Source: a virus. Taken from it: a stretch of DNA of 20,570 bases. The stretch spans positions 1 to 20,570 of the IMG/VR virus record IMGVR_UViG_3300008266_002469. One strand, written 5' to 3'. The translations under genes were made by a program, and so were the position numbers. Below the pieces are notes generated by a model. It was not told where the DNA came from. It searched no databases and saw only the letters and a list, made by a program, of their open reading frames with translations. This document shows, piece by piece, positions 12,675-20,153 of the stretch; the first letter of the stretch is position 1; each line of letters starts with the position of its first letter.

Positions 12675-15285
12675 GAAAGTTTTGAACCTCTTGATTAGCT
12701 ATATCTGCTTGCGCCTTTACTTTGGTAGCCTCTTCTCGTAATTCTTTAATAGACTCGTTTAAAACCTCGTTCGCTTGTATTGTAGCTAAGTTATCGTTAT
12801 AGGTCTTGATATTGGATTCTACCCGCTCTAACTTAGCCTTATACGTTTGTATTTGACTTTCGATTGACTCTGCCTTAGAATCCATCACATTTAGCCCGTT
12901 TGTCAGTCTTTGCTTCTCTGTTGCAACTCCTTCGAAGTACTTGTACTGAGCTTCTATGTCCTTATACTTCTCTAAGTAGTCCTCCACCTCTCTTCTTGAA
13001 GACAAGAACTCAGCAACATGCTTTTTATCGTCCTCTAACTCCTGTTTTGTCTTAATTGCATCTTTTACAAAGATATTCTCAACACAGTGCTTACAATTTG
13101 GATCATACTCATGCTCCTCTAACCTCTTTAGCTTATCCAGCTTTGTTGAGATTGTGACTTTATAGTGCTGTAACTTGGCATCTAGCTCTGTTTTTTGAGA
13201 TAGCATCATGCAGTAGTCTGCGTAGTCGGATTGGACTGCTCCTACGTCTCCCTTGCTAAACTCATCGCTGAGTCTGTTTATCTCAGCCTGCACCACCTCT
13301 ACCCTATCTTGTGTTGTTTTTAGGTCTGCCACCTTGCTCTCTACCTCCTTAAGCAGGCCTGTTTGTTGTGACTGTAGGGTGTCTAGATCAAGTCCATCTG
13401 CCTCAGTTAGTTTGATTTGCTCAGAGAGTGAAATAATTTGCTCATTTAGATCGCTTAATTGCTCTTGAATAGCGTTATACTCTGCTAACTTGGTTTTGTA
13501 TAGCTCTTGGTTTTGCTCCAAAGACATCTCCGCATCGCCAAGTGATTGCTCAAAGTCTTGCTTCTCATACTCCTCTAGCAACACTGTAGTGGTTCTTATC
13601 TCTTTACTCGCCAATTCATTGAGGTTGTCAAATATTTTTAAGTCAAGAAAGTTTGCAAGCAAGTCCTTTCTCTCACCTTGTGTCTTCTCTATGAAGCTGG
13701 AGTTATTACCTTGTAGTGATAGTGCTGTAAGTATGAAATCATCGAAGGTTCCCACGTAGGATTGGATGATCTTATCAGTGTCACGTCTTTGCTCTCCATT
13801 GAGTATAACCTTCTCTCCATCGTCGTTTACATACCAGAAGTCAATGTCTACACGCAACTTTCCGGCCAATGGACCTTTCTGATACTTTGTAGCTCTTTTT
13901 TCGATGAAATAGTCCAATCCGTTGAGTTCGAAGTTGAACTTACACCAGAAGCCATCCTTCTTTCTATTGAGTACTTGATCAGCTTTGCTTGCTCTATGAG
14001 AGTGATCGAATAGGCAGAAGCATAGTGAGTCTAAGGTTGCTGATTTGCCTGCATGATTGGGTGCAAATAGGCCACATATCCCATTTAGGTTATCAAAGTT
14101 GACTACGTTCCCCTCACCATAGCTAAACATATTATCGAACTCAAACTTCTTTGGAGTCCATACTACGTTGCGTACAAGCTCTCCAGCTATGAGAGACTGG
14201 TTAAACCCTTTATTTATCTCCAATATCTTAGCTTCGAGCTCATCGTCTATTCCATATGGCTCTAGGTATTCTTTTATTAAGGTCGTTTGGTAGTCAACAC
14301 TTCGAACGTCTAATCCTTGTAAACTGTCATCTATGTTTAATCCGTTCTGAGTCGCTATCTTATCCATGTTGGATACAATTACTTCTCCGTTCTTATACTT
14401 CTTTCTAATAGCGGCTAATGCCTTTTTAAGCTGTGCTGGTGATGTATTATATACTTTGGCACGTACGCTTGTCTTGGAAGTTATAGGAAGGTCGTCTGGA
14501 ACAATTCCATCGACTATATCAAATGTAAAGTATCCATAATCGTTTGGAATGTCAAAATGCTCAACAGTACGAGTTGGTACGTCAACAATTGCATACCCAT
14601 GTCCTTCAAATGATTCTCCGAAGTTTTGCTGTACGGTGCTTCCTGGGTAAAATATTAACGGATCCTCCTTTGAAAGGATTTGTCTTTTGTGAATATCTCC
14701 TAACAAAACAATATCATATCCAGCAAACGTATCCCAATCTAAACCATGAGCAATGTTTAAACCACTATCAACTTTACTATTAGCAATAGTTCCGTGGTAC
14801 ATTGCAATTAGTGTATCTGCCTTTCCTTCTAGAACATCTGCTGTTGCATACTCACTTGGTGCATCTAACAAAGACATGACTGCCAGCATTGTGTCACCTA
14901 CCTTATAGGTTCCGCTGTCTCTAAGATAAAATAAGTTAGGATGGTTCTGTGCTTCTACAATTGGCGTAAGAGCATCTAATCTATGATTATTATTTAAGTT
15001 TGCATCGTGGTTTCCGCAAATCACAATCGTAGGTCTAATGTCAGCTAAGTTATTAAATAAGTATGAAACCATATGGATCAACTCAGGACTCATGTCAGTC
15101 TTAGCGTGTACTATATCTCCACCAATAGTGATGATACTATCTTCTGGTAATTGCTTTGCGACTTCGAAAAGTTTATCAAATACCAACTTATACTCTTTGT
15201 GACGCTTCCAGTTTCTAATGTGTACATCAGCAATGTGAAGTATCTTGTCTACCTTCTTTAGGTTTATCTTGACTTTGTTTATCAT
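12658..15285 (-). CDS. Fused Mre11/gp47 nuclease and Rad50/gp46 N-lobe with zinc hook
   Basis: 875 aa. Residues 14-370 are an SbcD/Mre11/gp47-type metallophosphoesterase: DVH (D20, H22), GGDIVH (D57), GNHD (91-94), H164 and GDIH (196-199). From about 380 the chain becomes the N-lobe of an SbcC/Rad50/gp46 ATPase. The Walker A is FAPNHAGKS (407-415), in which Ala and His replace the usual glycines of GxNGxGKS. A long coiled coil follows, with a zinc-hook CKHC (731-734) and a return helix to residue 875. The complex resects double-strand ends for recombination and, in T4, recombination-dependent replication. In T4 the two proteins are separate; here nuclease and N-lobe are one chain, and the C-lobe lies in the next ORF. 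The start overlaps the primase stop (ATGA). Confidence 0.93.
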   Translation of the reverse strand: MINKVKINLKKVDKILHIADVHIRNWKRHKEYKLVFDKLFEVAKQLPEDSIITIGGDIVHAKTDMSPELIHMVSYLFNNLADIRPTIVICGNHDANLNNNHRLDALTPIVEAQNHPNLFYLRDSGTYKVGDTMLAVMSLLDAPSEYATADVLEGKADTLIAMYHGTIANSKVDSGLNIAHGLDWDTFAGYDIVLLGDIHKRQILSKEDPLIFYPGSTVQQNFGESFEGHGYAIVDVPTRTVEHFDIPNDYGYFTFDIVDGIVPDDLPITSKTSVRAKVYNTSPAQLKKALAAIRKKYKNGEVIVSNMDKIATQNGLNIDDSLQGLDVRSVDYQTTLIKEYLEPYGIDDELEAKILEINKGFNQSLIAGELVRNVVWTPKKFEFDNMFSYGEGNVVNFDNLNGICGLFAPNHAGKSATLDSLCFCLFDHSHRASKADQVLNRKKDGFWCKFNFELNGLDYFIEKRATKYQKGPLAGKLRVDIDFWYVNDDGEKVILNGEQRRDTDKIIQSYVGTFDDFILTALSLQGNNSSFIEKTQGERKDLLANFLDLKIFDNLNELASKEIRTTTVLLEEYEKQDFEQSLGDAEMSLEQNQELYKTKLAEYNAIQEQLSDLNEQIISLSEQIKLTEADGLDLDTLQSQQTGLLKEVESKVADLKTTQDRVEVVQAEINRLSDEFSKGDVGAVQSDYADYCMMLSQKTELDAKLQHYKVTISTKLDKLKRLEEHEYDPNCKHCVENIFVKDAIKTKQELEDDKKHVAEFLSSRREVEDYLEKYKDIEAQYKYFEGVATEKQRLTNGLNVMDSKAESIESQIQTYKAKLERVESNIKTYNDNLATIQANEVLNESIKELREEATKVKAQADIANQEVQNFHAGIV

Positions 15286-16205
15286 ATAGCCATTTTAAGG
15301 GTCACCAAGTCAAATAAGTCTACACTCGATGTATTTTCTATTAATTTTCTCATACCAGCAAAGCCAGTGTCATTTGGATCCTCCTCTAGAGGTATTAGCT
15401 TTACGTCTATTCCATTGTTAATAAACGTCTCTATAGCTTCTACTGACTTAGATAAGGCATCTGGGTCTAGTGCTATGTTGATTTCCTTCACTCCTTCCTC
15501 AATAATTTTAATTTGCAATTTGGTTAGGATAATCTTACCAAACAGTGGAATTGCATTTCGCTTAGTTGATATTGCATCAAAAGCTCCCTCCACTAATGTG
15601 ATTGGTTGAGTCCAATCTATTAGGTTTTCGAATCCTATAAAGTCCTTAGATACGTCTGGGTTGTTATGCTTGCGTCCTGCTTCTGTGTAGTAGCTTCTAC
15701 CAGTGAAGAAGTTTATGATGCCATGAGCATCGTAGCTTGGAACAATAATCATCCCACTGTACTCTCCACTCTCACAATAGCCTATTTGGTATTTTAAGAT
15801 GTCATACTTAGTCAAACCTCTCCTCTCTAAGAGATAGTGTAGTGCATTCTTAAAGTGAGGACTGTTTGGGTTGCCTTTCCATATTGGAATGTATTCATCT
15901 GGCAGTGTTACTTGAACTACTTGAGTATCTTGTGTAGGATTGTAGTGTTTTTTACTGCCAAGTTCAATAGCTTTCTGGACAAGATGCTTTACAGCATTGC
16001 TCTTCTTTAGAAGGCTTGCTATCGAGTTTCCTTTAGTATTACAAACCCAGCAATGAAACTTCTCAAGCAAAAAGTTTACTTGAAGCTTCTTCTTATGGTG
16101 ATTGCAGAATGGACAAAAGTATGCAGTTTCTCCTTTATTTCCAGGAGTACCAGCACCTAAGTGGCTGTCTACAATATTTTTAAGTTGCGCTTGGTTTATA
16201 TCCAT
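15282..16205 (-). CDS. DNA primase (CHC2 zinc finger plus TOPRIM domain)
   Basis: A DnaG/gp61-type primase that would lay RNA primers for lagging-strand synthesis. About 307 aa from the ATG at 16205; a TTG three codons upstream also fits. The N-terminal zinc-binding fold (from the ATG start) has CPFC at 31-34 and CWVC at 52-55 around a beta hairpin. The TOPRIM core has the conserved Glu in TLVEGAFDA and the DxD pair in IALDPDA. It is short, like phage primases, and has no helicase domain; a separate replicative helicase is expected outside the window. It lies between the endonuclease I gene and the Mre11-Rad50 fusion, with a 4-nt overlap downstream and a gap of about 24 nt upstream. Confidence 0.93.
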   Translation of the reverse strand: MDINQAQLKNIVDSHLGAGTPGNKGETAYFCPFCNHHKKKLQVNFLLEKFHCWVCNTKGNSIASLLKKSNAVKHLVQKAIELGSKKHYNPTQDTQVVQVTLPDEYIPIWKGNPNSPHFKNALHYLLERRGLTKYDILKYQIGYCESGEYSGMIIVPSYDAHGIINFFTGRSYYTEAGRKHNNPDVSKDFIGFENLIDWTQPITLVEGAFDAISTKRNAIPLFGKIILTKLQIKIIEEGVKEINIALDPDALSKSVEAIETFINNGIDVKLIPLEEDPNDTGFAGMRKLIENTSSVDLFDLVTLKMAI

Positions 16206-16228
16206 AGTAACCAATATACGCTAATCTC

Positions 16229-16630
16229 TTACAAATCCAACCACTCTTGTGGAATAGTTTTATCAGCGTATATGAATCCGTGCTTAACGCACCAATCAGC
16301 GTATGTTGTCGGTGACCCTTTTCTAATTTTGTTCTTGGAGTTCTGAAATACAAATCGAATGTCTAGTTCAGGATGCTGCTTTCTTATAAGCACGTGCTTC
16401 TTTCTATCCTCTACAACAAACCTTCCTTTAGTCTCTATAAAGATTCCGTTTGGAAGTCGGAAATCGGGTGTGTATGTGTGGTCAGTAGCTGGTACTGTGT
16501 ACTTAATTTTGTGTTTCTCGTACTCACCATCTATGTTGCGTTGCTTAAGTGCGCCATCAACAACCTCTTCGAGACCGCTTCTGTAACCGTTCTTAACTGC
16601 TGCTTGTCTTTTCGTAACCTTTCTTGCCAT
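16229..16630 (-). CDS. T7-type endonuclease I (Holliday-junction resolvase)
   Basis: 133 aa, closely matching T7 gp3 along its length. Shared stretches include RSGLEE near the start, HTYTPDF, LPNGIFIETKG, DRKKHVLIRKQHPELDIR, KGSPTTY and the near-terminal FIYADKTIPQEW. The catalytic residues E20, D55, E65 and K67 of T7 endonuclease I correspond to E21, D56, E66 and K68 here. It cuts four-way junctions and branched DNA so that replicated concatemers can be packaged, and may also break down host DNA. T4 uses the unrelated endonuclease VII (gp49) for this task. The ATG at 16630 overlaps the stop of the upstream structural gene by one base (TAATG). A basic C-terminal tail seen in T7 gp3 is missing. 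Confidence 0.96.
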   Translation of the reverse strand: MARKVTKRQAAVKNGYRSGLEEVVDGALKQRNIDGEYEKHKIKYTVPATDHTYTPDFRLPNGIFIETKGRFVVEDRKKHVLIRKQHPELDIRFVFQNSKNKIRKGSPTTYADWCVKHGFIYADKTIPQEWLDL

Positions 16631-18231
16631 TACATGTCGTATCTTATGATAAATGTTGTGTCCACATTTTGTGGTGGTTGTATTGGATGGCTTAGTGTTC
16701 CAATCACCAGTAGGTCATTGCTATCATTGTATAGGCCTACCCTTGATACATATGGTCTAAAATTTGAACCAGTTGCAAAGTCTTGTAATTCGTATCGATT
16801 TCTCTCTGAGTTATAGTAGTGTAACGTTGGGTTGTTACTGAATCCGAACTCACCTGGTGAGATTGTGCAGCTAATTTCGTTTTCGTATATAGTCGTCGTT
16901 CCTCTATACTCAACTTGTCCAATTGTTTTAGCTCCAGTGTTTAAATCGTAGGCGTATTGCGGATCGGTGATCACCGCTAATCCTTGCTTTCTTGCAACCA
17001 TTCCAAATGTAGCATATGGGTTGTTGTAGTAGGCAGCTAGGTTTAATGATTCGCTAGGATTAAAGGCTGTGCTATAGAACGCTACGTCCTCAATGTTAAC
17101 GACAGAGCCACTATTACCATATTCATCAGACCCCACAAAAATATTACACGCATTTACGCAATATGCTTCGCTGTTCTGCAAGGTATCTGTGAAGGTTGTT
17201 GTGTTAAGGGTTCCTGCGTATGCTTGTGATATTGTGTAGGTAGAGCCACTACGCATAAGCGTAAGAGCAGCTTGATTAATGTAAGCAAATGATGATGTAG
17301 CTGTTAGCGTTGTATACCCATTACTCTTTTGAAATTGTATTTTGTTACTGCCACTAAGGTGCGTTAATTGATATGGGTACCTAGATATAGCCTGCTTGTA
17401 CGTATTTCCGTTTTCATCAATTTTAATAATCTCCTCATTGGCTTTTTTTTCAAGTAGTATGCTTGCTGTTGAATTACTACTGGTGCTGAAGGCTAGTGTT
17501 ATTGCAAAGTCTTTGTTTTGGAAATTAAATAGGTCGTTAAGCTTTTCGCCATTAGGTGTTATTACAATTGAGCTTGTATCGTATGTGCTATTGTTTAGTT
17601 GAAATACAGTATGGTATCCTACAAGTGGGTATCCTATCTGAACGTTATTTAGTTCAACTGTTGATTGAAACTTATCATAATTGTAATCAAACGTATCGTT
17701 TAGTATATCTCCAAATTGCCTTGTATAGTTTGTAGGCTTTAGTGAGAATATTAGACTTTCAATTGGCATTCCTTGAGTTCCTGCAACGTATCTACTAGCA
17801 CTAGGTAGTACTAGATTACCATATCTATCGTCAGTCAACGTACCATAGTTCAGTATACTCACCTCTAAAGTTGTTCTCTCTACCTCTTCACCAAAGTTAC
17901 TCTGTGGTAGGCTTATTACATGTGCATCTTTGTGCAGGTAACGTGGATGTTGTGTGTGGTTAAGCTGTCCAAATGAAGCTTTTGCGTTAGTGTAATAAAA
18001 TCGATAAAACTGACTATCAATGCTATGCCATACTGAATTCTTTAGCTTGTAGTTGGTTGTAAAGTCTGATCCAGACACTGGAACTAGAGGGTTGTTTCCT
18101 AAATCCTCTGCATTAACATCAAGTACAGCCGAGTAGGTTGTAAATGCATCAGTACCACTAAAACGCTTATATGCTCTAAATGGAGTTAACCTTACGTCCG
18201 ACTGATCTAGATTTTTGAATATTCCTGCCAT
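16630..18231 (-). CDS. Virion structural protein with LamG-like centre, paralogue of the 357-aa protein
   Basis: 533 aa from the ATG at 18231 (MAGIFKNLDQSD). An in-frame ATG at 18267 lies inside the terminator hairpin and is rejected. The composition is Ser/Thr/Asn/Tyr-rich and beta-structured. The middle (about 200-410) has the look of a concanavalin/LamG-type jelly roll, including IEDVAFYSTAFNPSESLN near its end. Both ends resemble the 357-aa protein at 18307..19380: MAxI(F/Y)KN(L/F) at the start, and at the end FSNNPT followed by YVSRVGLYNDSNDLLVIGTL and a final beta strand. The ends may dock on the same partner while the centres differ. A likely fibre, baseplate or decoration protein; a motif and terminator lie just upstream, so it opens a new transcription unit. 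Confidence 0.78.
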   Translation of the reverse strand: MAGIFKNLDQSDVRLTPFRAYKRFSGTDAFTTYSAVLDVNAEDLGNNPLVPVSGSDFTTNYKLKNSVWHSIDSQFYRFYYTNAKASFGQLNHTQHPRYLHKDAHVISLPQSNFGEEVERTTLEVSILNYGTLTDDRYGNLVLPSASRYVAGTQGMPIESLIFSLKPTNYTRQFGDILNDTFDYNYDKFQSTVELNNVQIGYPLVGYHTVFQLNNSTYDTSSIVITPNGEKLNDLFNFQNKDFAITLAFSTSSNSTASILLEKKANEEIIKIDENGNTYKQAISRYPYQLTHLSGSNKIQFQKSNGYTTLTATSSFAYINQAALTLMRSGSTYTISQAYAGTLNTTTFTDTLQNSEAYCVNACNIFVGSDEYGNSGSVVNIEDVAFYSTAFNPSESLNLAAYYNNPYATFGMVARKQGLAVITDPQYAYDLNTGAKTIGQVEYRGTTTIYENEISCTISPGEFGFSNNPTLHYYNSERNRYELQDFATGSNFRPYVSRVGLYNDSNDLLVIGTLSHPIQPPQNVDTTFIIRYDM

Positions 18232-18235
18232 TGTG

Positions 18236-18243
18236 TATAAATA
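18236..18243 (-). promoter_or_regulatory. TATTTAT-type motif before the 533-aa structural gene
   Basis: The coding strand reads CAAGCATATTTATACACAATG, with 4 nt between motif and ATG. It lies immediately downstream of a terminator, so it is the best-placed candidate for a real promoter in this window. Confidence 0.5.
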
Positions 18244-18249
18244 TGCTTG

Positions 18250-18278
18250 TAAAAAGAAACCCTCCATATTTGGAGGGT
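18250..18278 (-). terminator. Rho-independent terminator after the 357-aa structural gene
   Basis: On the minus strand a perfect 8-bp stem (ACCCTCCA / TGGAGGGT, 18259-18266 with 18271-18278) closes a 4-nt loop and is followed by TTCTTTTT. A second, weaker hairpin (TTGAAT-CCT-ATTCAA, about 18284-18298) lies just before it. The element lies about 30 nt past the stop codon at 18307 and separates that gene from the next unit. Confidence 0.85.
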
Positions 18279-18306
18279 CTGTCCTTGAATCCTATTCAAA
18301 GAGGGG

Positions 18307-19380
18307 TTAGTAGTCTAATTTTACTTTTACTAAAACTTCACGATTGAAGGTCTTTAATAAAGGTTGGCTTAGCTTAGCAATTGCTAATAAACGGTTTTGA
18401 TCATCGTACATACCAATAGACGTTACATATACACTAGGGTTACGCAACATTGATGAGTGTACAAACGTTCCGTTGGATCCTGATACGTATGTTGGATTGT
18501 TTGAAAAATTAAATTGCTTGTTTGTAATCCTAACAAAATAGTGAGTTGAGTTTACTTTCTCCTCGCTTCTTGCTGCGAAGTAAGTTGATGCACTTATGCG
18601 AGAGAATAGAGATACCGCATTCTTAACTGTGTTGGATGTTGTTGTTCTATTAAATTCTGTAGTTGATACCATACCTAAAGATGAAGATAACAACGTGGCG
18701 TTAAACACCAATACACCAGCATCTGGATAGAATATGCCGTACACTTGGCTTCCGGTTGTTATACCAGAAGATCCGGACATAATGTTGAAAATCCGGCCTG
18801 AGCTACCTACTGACGGATCTGTGTTAGCTCCACTATCGTCGCAAAAAGTGAGGTAGCTTCCTGTTCCCCCAGAGCCACTTAAATGTCCACTACCACTAGC
18901 AATTCGAATCTCCCAGTTTCCTGGATCAATTTTCTGACGGTAGCGTGCTCTGTTTATGTTAATTATAAATACGTCGTCTGGTGTTACTTGACTAGTGCCA
19001 CTTCCAAAGCTAAATCCTAGATCAGTTGGTGGCAGTAGTAGATTGCGATATTGACTATAGATTGCGCGGGTTGGTGTGTCGTTCACGTTCTGTCCAACTG
19101 TGTTTGGATCTCCTACAGAGCCGCTGCCTCCTCTATGGCCGTATGCAACTGCAAATTGCACTGCTGCGTTTGTTGATGTTGATGGGTTTCTGTGGTATAC
19201 GTCTACGTAATATGCCCCTGCTACAGTCTGTTGTGTAGATGACGTAAAGAAACCTACGCCAGAAGCAAAACCACCAGATAATGGATTTATATTTTCTGAC
19301 CATAATGGGCTACTGACTACTTGCACATCTCCAACTATAAGGTCGTCTGCTGCGTTGAAATTTTTATATATTTCTGCCAT
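18307..19380 (-). CDS. Virion structural protein with conserved C-terminal module
   Basis: 357 aa, Gly/Ser/Thr-rich and beta-structured, without enzymatic motif or signal peptide. The start MAEIYKNFNAAD resembles that of the 533-aa protein. The C-terminal 60 residues (FNFSNNPTY, then PSVYVTSIGMYDDQNRLLAI, then a last strand VLVKVKLDY) form the same module. Modules of the form YVTxIGLYNDxxxLLAxAKLS end several tail or baseplate-associated proteins of large marine phages (family memory). The central part (about 30-290) has glycine-serine loops typical of surface-exposed virion proteins. The gene lies 11 nt after the stop of the 236-aa gene and ends before a strong terminator, so it closes a transcription unit. 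Confidence 0.75.
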   Translation of the reverse strand: MAEIYKNFNAADDLIVGDVQVVSSPLWSENINPLSGGFASGVGFFTSSTQQTVAGAYYVDVYHRNPSTSTNAAVQFAVAYGHRGGSGSVGDPNTVGQNVNDTPTRAIYSQYRNLLLPPTDLGFSFGSGTSQVTPDDVFIININRARYRQKIDPGNWEIRIASGSGHLSGSGGTGSYLTFCDDSGANTDPSVGSSGRIFNIMSGSSGITTGSQVYGIFYPDAGVLVFNATLLSSSLGMVSTTEFNRTTTSNTVKNAVSLFSRISASTYFAARSEEKVNSTHYFVRITNKQFNFSNNPTYVSGSNGTFVHSSMLRNPSVYVTSIGMYDDQNRLLAIAKLSQPLLKTFNREVLVKVKLDY

Positions 19381-19391
19381 TTTATATTATA

Positions 19392-20102
19392 TTATCTTGT
19401 TGCTTGTATGTCTGAGAAGGTAGCACTTAGGTTAATTGCTACACTAACGCTAACAGTTTTAAATCCTCCAGTCTCGTTTCCTATAATTGTTATTAAAGCG
19501 CTCTTTGCTTGTGTTGTTGGCTTTGCTCTTACAACAAACTTAGTACCAACTCGAGTAATCGTTGAACCAGCTGTAGACATTCCATTAACTTCATCATCTA
19601 GGAAACTTGTAGCACTTGTTGTACCAGCTCCTGCAAGAAGCGAATTAGACACTCCTTTAATAACTCCATCAGGTGCTACTTCTAGAGTACCAACTGTGTC
19701 GTCTGAGAATATTGCTGTATATCCAAGAGCGCTGTTTCCACCAGCTAAGTTTAGCGTACTTGGTGTTACTGTTACTGACTCTTGCAAGCTTGTTAAGCTA
19801 ATTGACCCTGGATTAATGCTGATTACTGGTATGCCTAGTACGTCTTTTGGTAGAGTTACTAACTTATAACGCATCATTTGGGCTTCGTCCGGGTTGGCTT
19901 CTACTACTGGCATGGCTTCAATTACAGCTCCGTAGTAGTTAGAACCTAAAGTGTGTGATGGATTCCACAGCGTGTAGTCGATCTCATCGTCGCTAAGGGC
20001 AAATTTTGTAATGTTTAATCTACCTCCAGCAGCTAAAATTTGTCTGCCTTTGTTTGTCAGTATTGCGTCTACTGTGACGGTGGAGTTATCTAAATATCCC
20101 AT
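19392..20102 (-). CDS. Conserved virion structural protein with Ig-like C-terminal half
   Basis: 236 aa. Residues 1-65 (MGYLDNSTVTVDAILTNKGR, then ITKFALSDDEIDYTLWNPSH and AVIEAMPVVEA) form a conserved N-terminal domain that I recall from tail-region proteins of Bacteroidota-type and marine phages. It often precedes variable domains, but its role is not established. The second half (about 100-230) reads as a bacterial Ig-like fold: SISLTSLQESVTVTPSTLNL, then TVGTLEVAPDGVIKG and a last SVSVAINLSATF. Ig-like domains on phage virions often give weak binding to carbohydrate surfaces. A TATTTAT motif lies 18 nt before the ATG. The gene is 51 nt downstream of the partial fibre gene and 11 nt upstream of the 357-aa gene. 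Confidence 0.75.
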   Translation of the reverse strand: MGYLDNSTVTVDAILTNKGRQILAAGGRLNITKFALSDDEIDYTLWNPSHTLGSNYYGAVIEAMPVVEANPDEAQMMRYKLVTLPKDVLGIPVISINPGSISLTSLQESVTVTPSTLNLAGGNSALGYTAIFSDDTVGTLEVAPDGVIKGVSNSLLAGAGTTSATSFLDDEVNGMSTAGSTITRVGTKFVVRAKPTTQAKSALITIIGNETGGFKTVSVSVAINLSATFSDIQATR

Positions 20103-20120
20103 TGGTACTTATTATTTTGA

Positions 20121-20129
20121 TATAAATAT
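20121..20129 (-). promoter_or_regulatory. TATTTAT-type motif before the 236-aa structural gene
   Basis: The coding strand reads ACAACATATTTATATCAAAA, 18 nt before the ATG at 20102, in the 51-nt gap after the partial gene. Spacing falls in the longer (15-18 nt) class. Confidence 0.42.
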
Positions 20130-20153
20130 GTTGTGTTAACTAAATTCTTTACG

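Noticed and set aside
12655-12690. Programmed +1 frameshift site between the two Rad50 parts
   Set aside because: No classical slippery site or stimulatory structure is evident near GTC TGA or CAA AAC TTT; an own ATG with a 17-nt overlap or a one-base error explains the data more simply. Not excluded.
16373-16816. Plus-strand open frame of about 147 codons
   Set aside because: Antisense to endonuclease I and the end of the 533-aa structural gene, both well supported.
18232-18267. Longer start (ATG at 18267) for the 533-aa structural gene
   Set aside because: The extra 12 codons run through the terminator hairpin and its T tract; the ATG at 18231 gives an N-terminus like that of the paralogue.
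18961-18972. Another TATAAATA-like sequence, inside the 357-aa gene
   Set aside because: No start codon follows within 20 nt in frame with a gene; it encodes VFII in a conserved beta strand and is expected by chance in AT-rich DNA.
19321-19869. Plus-strand open frame of about 180 codons
   Set aside because: It lies opposite two clear minus-strand structural genes and begins inside one of them. The sequence is low-complexity reverse reading of Thr/Val-rich codons with no recognisable domain.
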